Shown: positions 1 to 7,132 of the stretch, piece by piece | Layout: the number at the start of each line of letters is the position of its first letter | Position numbering within the stretch: position 1 is the first letter of the stretch | DNA from: an uncultured Victivallales bacterium | Lineage (GTDB): Bacteria; Verrucomicrobiota; Lentisphaeria; Oligosphaerales; JAFGRS01 | Direction of reading: 5' to 3' | DNA length: 7,293 nt | Assembly: GCA_903834675.1 (NCBI GenBank) | Contig: CAILKC010000324.1 | Location: 1-7,293, forward strand | Made by a program: the position numbers and the translations under genes | The notes under the pieces: model-generated | Seen by the model: the letters and a program-made list of their open reading frames with translations, nothing else | Databases searched by the model: none | Told to the model about the DNA's origin: nothing

Positions 1-110
1 CGAACCTAGGGCAGATAGCTCGCCCCTACAGGGCTCAAACCCATAACCGCCCCCGTCCCAGGGCGTTGCCCTAGGCTGGTATCTTAGCGCGCCTTCAGCG
101 CTCCAGACGG
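1..110. repeat. Hairpin-rich dispersed-type intergenic repeat
   Basis: This non-coding stretch downstream of the cyclase is built from short inverted repeats. CCTAGGGC (5-12) pairs with GCCCTAGG (68-75). AGGGC (60-64) and GCCCT (68-72) form a tight hairpin around GTT. GCCC/GGGC (22-25, 31-34) and AGCGC/GCGCT (86-90, 98-102) form two more. Two loosely similar units recur about 65 bp apart: CCTAGG followed by TAGCTCGCC (5-25), then CCTAGG followed by TAGCGCGCC (70-93), each ending in a CAG-containing hairpin and GCTC. The CCCAGGGCGTTGCCCT-like core resembles high-copy intergenic repeats found in several environmental phyla; that resemblance is from memory. The left end may lie outside the window. 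No T-tract follows any hairpin, so it is not a classical terminator, although it could help end the cyclase transcript. Confidence 0.55.
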
Positions 111-131
111 ACTCCCTTACTGCCCAGGTCG

Positions 132-2528
132 TCACTTTTCAAGCAGCATGCGCGCGCCGTTCCAGTCGTCGCCGGGGGGCGTCACAAGGTAATCGCGGCA
201 GGAGGCCAGGTGCAGCTTCGAAGGACCATCGTTGGGATTGGCATCGAGGGCTTCCTGGAAGTAATCGGACGCCAGGCGCCACTCGCGCTGCCGGTATGAA
301 CTGAGGCCCTCTTCATAGGCCAGAAGTACGCGGTCCATATTGGGGAAAGACTCGCGGGTGTGGTGGCTAAGCAGCTCGAAGACGCGGACGGGTTGGGTCC
401 GGCCGCGGACACAGAGCAGGTCAATCTCGCGCAGGCGCGGCGGCACATGCAGGCAGGCCACGACCGAGTCGCACATCAGCACATCGGTGCCATAGAGCTT
501 GTTGGCTCCCTCCAGGCGTGAGGCGACGTTGACACTGTCACCGATGACGGTGTAGTCCATGCGTCGTGGCGAGCCGATATTACCAGCGACCACTTCCCCG
601 CAACTAAGGCCGATGCCGATGGCGATGGTCTGCAGGCCGGCGGCCCGGCGGCGGGTGTTGAGTTTGACCAGAGTCTGCATCATTTCGCCGGCGACCTGCA
701 CGGCGTTGTCGGCGTCATGCTCGCCGGTGAAGGGGGCGCCGAAGACCGCCATGATGGCGTCTCCGATGTACTTGTCCAGCATGCCGCCGTGGTCCAGCAC
801 GACGTCCACCATGGCGGCGAAGTAGTCATTCAGCAGGGCCACCGTCTCGCGTGCCCCGAGGGACTCGCTGAGGGGCGTGAAGCCGCGGATGTCCGAGAAC
901 AGGATGGTGACCTCCTGGGCGGTACCGCCGAGGGCCGCGTCGCCGCTCTCCAGGAGTTTATCCATGACTTCCTTGGTCATGTAGCGGGCCATGGTGCCGC
1001 GGATGCGCTTCTCGCGGGTGATGTCCTCGACCACCAGCATCACGCCGATCGGATCGTCGTGAATGTCGATGAGCGGCGCCGTGGCGAGGTTGACCGCCAT
1101 GAAGTCGTTGCCGGGCAGGATGACCTCCTGGTCCATCGCCAGGTCCGGTTTGCCGCCGCGGCTGGTGCGGCGAAGTGACTCTTCCACCCAAGGATTGGCA
1201 TGGCCGAGGGCGCTGCTGATATGTCGACCGATGACGGTGTCATCGAGGCGGAAGATGCGCTGGGCCGCTTCGTTGACTTTGGTGATCTGCAAGTTCACGT
1301 CGAGCGTGATCACGCCGTTGGTCAGGCTCTGCAGAATGCTTTCGTTGAAGTTACGGGCGTTCATAACTTCCTCGAAGAGCCGGGCATTCTCCAGCGCGAT
1401 GCTGGTCTGGGCGGCAAAGGCCTGCAGCAGGTTCTCGTCCTGGCGGGTGAAGGGGCCCTTGCGACGGTTCAGGACCTGCATCACCCCCATCTTCTCGCCC
1501 TTGCGGCTGAGGACAGGCACGCAGAGGATGGTCCGGGTCTTGAATCCCGTCTTGCGGTCCACCTCGCGGTTGAAGCGCAGGTCGCTGTAGGCTTCCGGGA
1601 TGTTGATAGTCTCGCCGGCGTTGAGGCAGGCGCCGGCCAGGCCATTGTCCGCCGGGAAACGGATTTCACCGGAGCCCATGCCCTCCGCCACGCGCGACCA
1701 CAATTCGTGGGTGGCCGCATCGTAGAGGAACAGCGTGCTGCGCTCGGCGGTGAGGATTTCGGTGGTGACCGACACGATGCGTTCCAGCAGCCGGTTCAGA
1801 TTCAGCTCGGAGGAGATGGCGTGGGTGACCTCGAAGATGCGGGATTCCTGGTGCCGGGCGGCGGCGACCTCCTCGAACAGCCGGGCATTCTCGAGGGCGG
1901 AGACGGCCTGCGAGCACATGGCCCTGAGCAGCAGCAGGTCGTGCTGGTCGAAATCGCCATTGCGTTTGTTCAGGACTTCGGCGACGCCCACGGTGCTACC
2001 CATGGCGTTGCGCAGGGGCACGCAGATGATGTTGCGGGTGCGGTATCCGGTCTTACGGTCGATCTCCGCATTGAAGCGCGTGTCGGCGTAGGCGTCCTGA
2101 ATCAGGATGTCCTCGCCGTTGCGAAAGGTCCAGCCCGCGATACCGGCGCCGGCGGGAAAGCGGATTTCCTCGACGTCATCGCCGAGGGCGACCCGGGAGA
2201 AGAGCTCGTCGGCCGTTTCATCGTACAGAAATAGCGAACTGCGTTCAGCGTCCAGGGTCTCGGTGAGGATGGTCATAAACCGCGGCAGCACCAGGTGCAG
2301 CGCGCGGAATTGGCCCAGTTGGTGCGCCACATCGACCAGGCGCACCGTGTGCATAAGCAGGCCGCGGAACCTCTCGAGGAGGTGCTCGCGGTTGTCGGTG
2401 GAGAGTACGCCCAGAAGCTTATCGAGATCAGTGTCCTGCAGGCGATGCTCGAAGACTGAACTCACCAGATCCGTATCAGAGGTCTTCACCCACACACCTA
2501 TTGGCAATATAAGGACACCAGGGACCAC
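132..2528 (-). CDS. Class III adenylate cyclase with tandem GAF and PAS domains (CyaB1-like)
   Basis: It makes cAMP from ATP and is probably a cytoplasmic, ligand-controlled sensor. Domain order, numbered from the GTG at 2528: GAF-A about 74-221, GAF-B about 240-388, PAS about 393-505, catalytic domain about 535-705, TPR-like tail about 735-785. The catalytic set is complete: metal-binding D546 (in FSDIRGF) and D590 (in KYIGDA), purine-selecting K586 and T660, which point to ATP rather than GTP and to class IIIb, and transition-state residues N667 and R671. Both GAFs carry forms of the NKFDE motif of cyclic-nucleotide-binding GAFs: N187-K188, F193, D197 in GAF-A and N354-R355, F360, D364-E365 in GAF-B. 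Order and length (798 aa) match Anabaena CyaB1/CyaB2 (about 860 aa), where GAF binding of cAMP activates the enzyme. There is no signal peptide or clear membrane segment. The start is uncertain: GTG at 2489 (V14) has AGGTG five bases upstream, whereas GTG at 2528 has only a G-rich stretch. The next gene upstream is 208 bp away, so transcription is probably independent. Confidence 0.93.
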   Translation of the reverse strand: MVPGVLILPIGVWVKTSDTDLVSSVFEHRLQDTDLDKLLGVLSTDNREHLLERFRGLLMHTVRLVDVAHQLGQFRALHLVLPRFMTILTETLDAERSSLFLYDETADELFSRVALGDDVEEIRFPAGAGIAGWTFRNGEDILIQDAYADTRFNAEIDRKTGYRTRNIICVPLRNAMGSTVGVAEVLNKRNGDFDQHDLLLLRAMCSQAVSALENARLFEEVAAARHQESRIFEVTHAISSELNLNRLLERIVSVTTEILTAERSTLFLYDAATHELWSRVAEGMGSGEIRFPADNGLAGACLNAGETINIPEAYSDLRFNREVDRKTGFKTRTILCVPVLSRKGEKMGVMQVLNRRKGPFTRQDENLLQAFAAQTSIALENARLFEEVMNARNFNESILQSLTNGVITLDVNLQITKVNEAAQRIFRLDDTVIGRHISSALGHANPWVEESLRRTSRGGKPDLAMDQEVILPGNDFMAVNLATAPLIDIHDDPIGVMLVVEDITREKRIRGTMARYMTKEVMDKLLESGDAALGGTAQEVTILFSDIRGFTPLSESLGARETVALLNDYFAAMVDVVLDHGGMLDKYIGDAIMAVFGAPFTGEHDADNAVQVAGEMMQTLVKLNTRRRAAGLQTIAIGIGLSCGEVVAGNIGSPRRMDYTVIGDSVNVASRLEGANKLYGTDVLMCDSVVACLHVPPRLREIDLLCVRGRTQPVRVFELLSHHTRESFPNMDRVLLAYEEGLSSYRQREWRLASDYFQEALDANPNDGPSKLHLASCRDYLVTPPGDDWNGARMLLEK

Positions 2529-2645
2529 CCGCCCGTCGGCACTGGCGTCCCCGTCCGGTCACTCGCTCTGCTCCCGCGCTGGCTGTGGCTGAGCCCGTCG
2601 CGGCGGAACACGGCCATTCGTGCAATCAGGACTGTTCTTTGGCAC

Positions 2646-2690
2646 TCTCTGCGCCTGGCCGACGCCGTGTCGACGACCGGGGCGCAGAGA
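2646..2690. other. Strong hairpin in the isomerase-cyclase gap
   Basis: TCTCTGCGCC (2646-2655) and GGCGCAGAGA (2681-2690) are perfect 10-bp inverted repeats around a 25-base loop that contains the palindrome GTCGAC (2669-2674). Flanking GGCACT and AGTCC could extend the stem imperfectly. It lies about 50-90 bases past the stop of the isomerase-like gene and upstream of the cyclase, so it could stabilise or end the glycosidase-isomerase transcript, or act as an operator for the cyclase. No U-tract follows on the minus strand, so it is not a canonical intrinsic terminator. A smaller stem, GTTGC/GCAAC (2706-2710, 2723-2727), sits between it and the isomerase stop. The rest of the 2529-2736 gap shows nothing else recognisable. 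Confidence 0.4.
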
Positions 2691-2736
2691 CGAGTCCTAT
2701 GAAGCGTTGCTTACATAGCACCGCAACACAGTAGAA

Positions 2737-3591
2737 TCAACCGCGTATCGGCGCGGCAGGCACCGATAGTTTCAAACTGGCCACGATTTCCCGCACGAAA
2801 CCGAGGCAGGCGGCGAGGCCAGTCTCGGCATCCTCCAGATCGGCGGGATACCACATCTTCTCGTACTCGAAAGAGATGGCTCCGTCATAGCCCGTAGCGC
2901 GCAACTCCCGCAGGATGTCGCGCCAGGGCAGGACGCCGGCGCCGACCGGGCAGGCGCGGCGTTTACCGTCACGCAGGCTAAAATCTTTGGCGTGGACGTA
3001 GGCGATGACGCCGACCTGGGCCTGGAGCGTCGTTTGCCAGGGCTCGGGGGTATCATGCAGGACATTGGCCGGGTCGTACAGAGCGCGCACGGCAGCTAGG
3101 CCGACGGCGTCCACGAGGCGGCGGGTAGCGGCGCCGGTACGGGTCATGGTTCCCGGGTGGTTTTCGACCACCAGCGAGAGTCCCCTGTCCGCAGCCTGGG
3201 CGCCGACTTCACGCAAGGCGTCGACCGTCCTGGCGAAGCCGCCTTGGGGATCGGCGGGCTGTTCGCGACCGCCGTAGGCCCGCACGAAGCGGGCCCGCAT
3301 GAGGTCGGCCAGTTCCAGGGCGCGCCGCAGTTCGCGGCGGGCGGCGGCGGCGGGGGTGGGATCGGGGTGGTTGATGTCCCAGGCGTAGGGCGTGATGGCG
3401 ATGATGGGCAGGCCGTTGTAGCCGGCGTAATCCGCCATGCGCACGGCGCGGGCGTTGTCGATGGAGCCCTCGAAGTCCGTCCCGGGGCGGCAGGCCAGTT
3501 CGATGCCGTCCAGGCCAAGGGCCCGGAAGCAGTCGATACTCTCGTAGACGGTGCGCCCCGGGGTTGCCATGCTGTGGCCGACGAAGATCAT
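2737..3591 (-). CDS. Sugar phosphate isomerase/epimerase-like TIM-barrel protein
   Basis: This 284-aa protein belongs to the xylose isomerase-like/AP endonuclease family 2 superfamily, whose members interconvert ketoses, epimers or keto acids with a divalent metal. Visible family marks are the early GLDGIEL strand (26-32) and the usual four candidate metal ligands at barrel strand ends: E144 in VVENHPG, D173 in YDPANV, H200 in YVHAKD and E242 in ISFEYEK. Length is normal for the family, and there is no signal peptide, so it is probably cytoplasmic. The ATG at 3591 is preceded by GGAG at 6-base spacing. It starts 14 bp after the stop of the glycosidase-like gene on the same strand, so the two are very likely cotranscribed, and it probably acts on a sugar released by that enzyme or on a derivative of one. 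The exact substrate cannot be read from sequence; hydroxypyruvate isomerase, tagatose/psicose epimerase and inosose enzymes all share this fold. Confidence 0.85.
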   Translation of the reverse strand: MIFVGHSMATPGRTVYESIDCFRALGLDGIELACRPGTDFEGSIDNARAVRMADYAGYNGLPIIAITPYAWDINHPDPTPAAAARRELRRALELADLMRARFVRAYGGREQPADPQGGFARTVDALREVGAQAADRGLSLVVENHPGTMTRTGAATRRLVDAVGLAAVRALYDPANVLHDTPEPWQTTLQAQVGVIAYVHAKDFSLRDGKRRACPVGAGVLPWRDILRELRATGYDGAISFEYEKMWYPADLEDAETGLAACLGFVREIVASLKLSVPAAPIRG

Positions 3592-3597
3592 GGTGCG

Positions 3598-3601
3598 CTC
3601 C
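3598..3601 (-). promoter_or_regulatory. Ribosome binding site of the isomerase-like gene
   Basis: GGAG on the minus strand lies 6 bases before the ATG at 3591 and wholly inside the 14-bp gap after the upstream stop codon (3606-3608). This supports the chosen start and tight, possibly coupled, translation of the pair. Confidence 0.7.
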
Positions 3602-3605
3602 GGGT

Positions 3606-5849
3606 TCAGCGGGGGGTCTTGGGTCGGCGTCCTTTGGCCAGCAATCGGGTATGGCCCAATTGGCCGCCGGTGGTTTCCGTGGTCGGGATGTGGCCAGCGC
3701 CCCAGTCGGCCAGGGGCAGGAGCGGGATGCGACCGCTGCGGGACGGGCGGATGGTGATGGCGTCATAGACCCGGTCGATGGTCAGGCCCGCGGCGCCAAA
3801 CAGCCAGGCGAAGCCGGCGGTGCCGCGAGGGTACAGCACCAGGTTGTTGCGCAGCGTGGTCTCGCTGAAGCCGTTGGCCTTCTCCGCCGCCCTGCCATTG
3901 GCAAACGCTTGCAACGACCAGTAGCGCTCGGCGTTCTCCAGCATGTCGATGCCGAGGTAGCCCGCGATGGCGTCGCGCCACATGTTCATCGAGATCCAGA
4001 CATTCTCACGGTCCGCGCTCGAGTGGCCGCTGCCGTAGGCGGTGCGGCAGGCGCGTTCGGCATTGACCAGATCGGTCCGGAGGTGGTTCAGGTCGAGTCC
4101 GGCAGGCAGGTCGCCGATCATCAACAGGGGCAGCAGGCCGTTGGCGGTGTAGAGGCTGTAGGCGTCCCAGCCGCGCAGTTCAGCCTCGGGTAGCGGCTTG
4201 CCCGACCAGGCATCGCGCAGGCCCGCCGTGGTGCGGTCCAGACAGACACCCCAGTGGTCCCCGAGCCAGCCGGCGCGCAGGGTCGCCAGGCCGACCGTCA
4301 GAGCGGCCTCACAACGACGGGCATAGGCCGCATCCCCGAGTCGCTCGAAGATGCGCCGGGCGGCATGCAGGGCTGCCAGACGCTTGATGCCGAGGTAGAC
4401 GTTATCGCGACCGTATTGCACCGCCGGGCTGGCATCGTCGATGGTGTTGGCGGTGCCGCGGTCGGGGAAGCCATTGCCGGTGGAATCGGCCCAGAGCAAG
4501 TAGTCCACCAGGCGTCGACAGAGGTCCTGGTAACGCTCAAACAGCGCTTCGCGACCCCACCAGCGGGCATGGGCGTAGAGCAGCAGCAGGAAATTGGCGT
4601 TTTCCTCCACCGGCATAGCGTGGTGGTAGCTTTGGCCGTTGGCCGTCCAGCCGGCGCCCATGTCGTGTTCGAGGACCGCGCCGGCAAACTCCTCGGGCGC
4701 GGCGGGCGGGTGCTGGCCCGGCGCGGCGCTGTCGACGCTGCGGCGGTGTTCGGTTTCAGGGTCGTTGGCATGCTGGGCCCATTCGGCAAAGATCAGCTCG
4801 AGTAGGTCCGGCCAGAAGGCGAAGTAGAACGGCGCCTCGTTGAAGGTCACATCCACGGTGGAGTTGTACCAGCACGAGCCCTCCCAGACGCTGAACCACT
4901 GCGCCGGCAGGCGCTCCGAGGGCAGCACCGGCACGCACCATAGGGTGCAGATGAGGTAGCTCTGAAAGGCCAGGGCCAGCGTATCCTGCGCCGCCAGAGG
5001 CAGCTCACTGTCGCTGAACAGCGCGTCGAACCGCCGCGTTTTCGCGGCCAGTTCGCCGTGTTGGCTGCGGACGAAGTCGGCCAGGGCCGCGGCCGTCGGC
5101 CAGCGTTCGCTGTAGCGCAGACGCATGGGTTCGGTGAAGCGTTCGAAAAGCCCGTCGCCGCAGAAGCCAACCAGCGCGGCACGGACGTGTACGGGTTCGC
5201 CCGTCGACAGGTCCACCTCGAGACGGAGTTCACTCTGTTCGACCCGCAGGCCGCCTTCCAGGGCCAGCAGGCGGTCTTCGGCGCTGCCGTCCACGGGTTG
5301 CTTCCGCAGGCGGGCTCCGCGGGTGGCGCTAAGACCGCCCTCGGCACTACTGAAGCGGGTGATGACGCGGACCGGATAGCGCAGGCAGACGGCGTCGGCT
5401 TCCGCGCTCGCGGTGGCTGCCGCCAGGCGCAAGCCGAGACGGAGCGTCGCTTTGCGGTCGGCTTTCGGGTCCACCCCCGACCAGCGGATACGGTTGAAGC
5501 TCTCGAGGTCGACATCGATGAGGTAGACTGGCGCCGTGCTGGTCGGTTCGTCCTGCGGGTAGAACGGCGCCGTGAGGCGAATGCGAGCCTTGATGCCGAG
5601 GCGCAGACTGTGGCAGACGTACAGGACCGAGGTCATGGACAGATGCGCTTCGATCGTGTCGAAGGCCTGCAAGCCAGGCGCGAAGGGCAGGCCGACGGCC
5701 CCCTGGCTGTCCTCCAGGGCCAGGATCAGCTCCGCCGACTGCTGGCAATGCAGCCCCAGCGCGCCGTAGTCAACGCGCTGGCGGTGCGGGTCGAGGGTAA
5801 GACTGTAGCGACTGCCCAACCGTCCCAGTACCGTACTCATCAGGTCCAT
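3606..5849 (-). CDS. Clan GH-O glycoside hydrolase, GH52 beta-xylosidase-like
   Basis: A 747-aa protein with a probable N-terminal beta-sandwich (about 1-275) and a C-terminal (alpha/alpha)6-barrel (about 280-715), the layout of GH52 and related GH116 retaining beta-glycosidases. Matching GH52 blocks recalled from Geobacillus beta-xylosidase: WEGSCWYNSTVDVTF (322-336), with E323 as candidate nucleophile; EHDMG (394-398); ANTIDDAS (467-474), with D471 or D472 as candidate acid/base; GRDNVYLG (480-487); and YPRGTAGFAWL (673-683). E323 to D471 spans 148 residues, against about 160 between the catalytic pair of characterised GH52 enzymes, and total length is close to their roughly 705 aa. There is no signal peptide, so it is probably cytoplasmic, as known GH52 enzymes are. 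A Pro/Ala-rich linker (about 358-392) precedes HDMG. GGAGG at 8-base spacing supports ATG 5849 over the in-frame ATG at 5840. Overall similarity looks remote, so the substrate may not be xylobiose; GH116-like beta-glucosidase activity or an unassigned family of the clan are alternatives. It leads a two-gene unit with the isomerase-like gene. Confidence 0.68.
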   Translation of the reverse strand: MDLMSTVLGRLGSRYSLTLDPHRQRVDYGALGLHCQQSAELILALEDSQGAVGLPFAPGLQAFDTIEAHLSMTSVLYVCHSLRLGIKARIRLTAPFYPQDEPTSTAPVYLIDVDLESFNRIRWSGVDPKADRKATLRLGLRLAAATASAEADAVCLRYPVRVITRFSSAEGGLSATRGARLRKQPVDGSAEDRLLALEGGLRVEQSELRLEVDLSTGEPVHVRAALVGFCGDGLFERFTEPMRLRYSERWPTAAALADFVRSQHGELAAKTRRFDALFSDSELPLAAQDTLALAFQSYLICTLWCVPVLPSERLPAQWFSVWEGSCWYNSTVDVTFNEAPFYFAFWPDLLELIFAEWAQHANDPETEHRRSVDSAAPGQHPPAAPEEFAGAVLEHDMGAGWTANGQSYHHAMPVEENANFLLLLYAHARWWGREALFERYQDLCRRLVDYLLWADSTGNGFPDRGTANTIDDASPAVQYGRDNVYLGIKRLAALHAARRIFERLGDAAYARRCEAALTVGLATLRAGWLGDHWGVCLDRTTAGLRDAWSGKPLPEAELRGWDAYSLYTANGLLPLLMIGDLPAGLDLNHLRTDLVNAERACRTAYGSGHSSADRENVWISMNMWRDAIAGYLGIDMLENAERYWSLQAFANGRAAEKANGFSETTLRNNLVLYPRGTAGFAWLFGAAGLTIDRVYDAITIRPSRSGRIPLLPLADWGAGHIPTTETTGGQLGHTRLLAKGRRPKTPR

Positions 5850-5857
5850 GGGCTATG

Positions 5858-5862
5858 CCTCC
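5858..5862 (-). promoter_or_regulatory. Ribosome binding site of the glycosidase-like gene
   Basis: GGAGG on the minus strand sits 8 bases before the ATG at 5849 and decides between it and the second in-frame ATG at 5840. The rest of the 122-bp gap (5850-5971) shows no promoter or hairpin I would defend, so read-through from the exporter gene is possible. Confidence 0.75.
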
Positions 5863-5971
5863 GTTCGTGGCCGGCCCCGAGGCGATGTCCCCGGGACGCA
5901 CTGTCGGATACCGTAATTCCAGGAAACGCAGTTGCGGCCCGCTGGTATGAGACGATCAAACAAATCCCAGC

Positions 5972-6862
5972 TTAGGCGGGCTTGGCGGCGCGCAGGCGCA
6001 GCGCCCCGGGCAAGAGCGGTAGGGCCAGTCCCGCGACGACCAGCGCTCCCCCCAGGACCTGCACCACCGACAACCTCTCCCCCAGCGCCACGAAGGCGGC
6101 CAGCAGCCCCACAACCGGGATGAGCAGAGTGAAGGGCACGACCAGGTTGGCGGGGTAGGCCCGCAACAGCCGGTTCCACAACCCATAGCCGACCAGGGTG
6201 GCAGCAAAGGCGAGGTAGGCGACCGCCAGCCAGGAGCGCGTGTCCATGGCGGCCAGGCTGGCGCGGCTGGCCGCGACCCCTTCCAGCAGGCAGGACAAAC
6301 CCAGGAATGGCAGGGGCGGGATCAAGCTCGACCACACGACAAAGGCCAGAACATTCACCGGACCGTGCTTGGCCAGGGCGCGGCTGGCCAGGTTACCCAG
6401 GGCCCAACACAGCGCCGCGCACAGCGTCAGCAGGAATCCGGCGAGAGGCATGGCCGTCCCCTGTGCCGCCCCGATCACCGTCAGGCCCACCGCGGCTACG
6501 GCCATCCCCAGCACCTGCCCCGTCTTGGGTCGCTCACCACAGAACAGCGCCGCCAGAAGCACGGTGAAGAAGGCCTGGGACTGCGCCACCAGTGACGCCA
6601 GGCCAGCCGGCATGCCCGTCTTGATGGCGACAAAGAGGAAGGCAAACTGTCCGAGACCCGAGGCCAACCCGTAACCCAGGTAGAGGCGCAGCGGCACCTT
6701 CGGTGGCCGCAGGAAGAAGACCGCGGGCAGGGCGGCGAAGGTGAAGCGCAGGGCCCCGAGCACAAAGGGCGAAACCCCGCGCAGGCCCCACTTGATGACC
6801 ACAAAGTTGACGCCCCAGAGCAACACCAGCAATAGGGCTAAAACAACATCCCGAGGGCGCAC
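5972..6862 (-). CDS. eamA: EamA-family (DMT superfamily) exporter, YdeD-like
   Basis: A 296-aa inner-membrane protein with about ten predicted transmembrane segments (roughly 7-27, 33-52, 60-82, 88-108, 113-133, 138-158, 168-190, 209-228, 239-260, 265-285) in two EamA repeats. It closely resembles E. coli EamA (YdeD), which exports O-acetylserine and cysteine: shared blocks include WGVNFVVIKWGL (16-27), KVPL (55-58), GMPAGLASLV (83-92), QAFFT (96-100), YLAFAATLVGYGLW (216-229) and the late GER (261-263). Length is nearly the same (299 aa in E. coli). The start is GTG at 6862, with GGAGG at 6-base spacing. It lies upstream of the glycosidase-like gene on the same strand with a 122-bp gap, so cotranscription is possible but unproven, and the sugar genes do not suggest its cargo. 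The exact substrate is inferred only from the E. coli relative; other members of this large family carry different metabolites. Confidence 0.85.
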   Translation of the reverse strand: MRPRDVVLALLLVLLWGVNFVVIKWGLRGVSPFVLGALRFTFAALPAVFFLRPPKVPLRLYLGYGLASGLGQFAFLFVAIKTGMPAGLASLVAQSQAFFTVLLAALFCGERPKTGQVLGMAVAAVGLTVIGAAQGTAMPLAGFLLTLCAALCWALGNLASRALAKHGPVNVLAFVVWSSLIPPLPFLGLSCLLEGVAASRASLAAMDTRSWLAVAYLAFAATLVGYGLWNRLLRAYPANLVVPFTLLIPVVGLLAAFVALGERLSVVQVLGGALVVAGLALPLLPGALRLRAAKPA

Positions 6863-6868
6863 CGCTGG

Positions 6869-6873
6869 CCTCC
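6869..6873 (-). promoter_or_regulatory. Ribosome binding site deciding the GTG start of eamA
   Basis: GGAGG on the minus strand lies 6 bases before the GTG at 6862. It supports this start, which places the usual short basic N-terminus (MRPRD) directly before the first membrane helix. Confidence 0.75.
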
Positions 6874-7132
6874 GTTAGTCTCATCTCACCGCCGCGGTTC
6901 AGGTTAGCCGCGCAAAGCGGTCCGGGCAAGCCCGGTTGGGACGCAGGTCAGCTCCGTAGGGGTTTGCTTGTATGAGAACCGCAGAAGGCCGAATGCCCAA
7001 GGCCCAATGACGACCTGCAGAATCCCCTGCCGGGGCACCGCAGTTCTCTGACGGTCAGGTCCGGCACCAGCTGGGGATCCGGCTTGTAGGAGACTTGCCG
7101 CAACCTCGTATGACATCAGGCGCTTCCCCTTC
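6874..7132 (-). other. Non-coding leader of eamA with several small hairpins
   Basis: No convincing gene lies here. Hairpins that can be read directly are CCGGGC-AA-GCCCGG (6922-6935; alternatively a 5-bp stem with a CAAG loop), CCGC/GCGG (6908-6911, 6917-6920) next to it, and CCCC/GGGG around TGCC (7024-7035). The first two lie 45-75 bases before the eamA start, where a leader or attenuator could sit, but no U-tract or known riboswitch core is recognisable. A 70-codon frame (6904-7116) and an overlapping frame of about 50 codons starting near 7110 exist; the first part of the latter (HTRLRQVSYKPDPQ and on) has GC-rich third positions and might be a decayed gene remnant, but evidence is too thin to call it. 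Confidence 0.35.

Noticed and set aside
1200..2234. 344-codon open frame on the plus strand across the cyclase gene
   Set aside because: It is antisense to the GAF and PAS coding region, shows no recognisable domain, and is explained by GC-rich codon use on the opposite strand.
2506..2511. TATATT as a -10 promoter box for the cyclase
   Set aside because: At spacings of 16-18 bp the upstream hexamers are G-rich and unlike a -35 box, and there is no extended -10 TG.
132..2528. Guanylate cyclase or diguanylate cyclase assignment
   Set aside because: Lys586 and Thr660 at the purine-selecting positions fit ATP use, and there is no GGDEF domain.
3157..4193. Overlapping plus-strand frames (3157-3768 and 3564-4193) over the isomerase and glycosidase genes
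   Set aside because: Gly/Ala/Arg-rich shadows of the minus-strand genes with no family signature.
5058..5975. 305-codon open frame on the plus strand opposite the glycosidase-like gene
   Set aside because: It is low-complexity and antisense to a gene with clear family motifs, and it runs across the intergenic gap into the end of eamA.
6904..7116. 70-codon minus-strand frame with an ATG and a G-rich stretch upstream
   Set aside because: The protein resembles nothing I recognise, and an overlapping frame has equally good or better coding bias at its start, so I did not call a gene.
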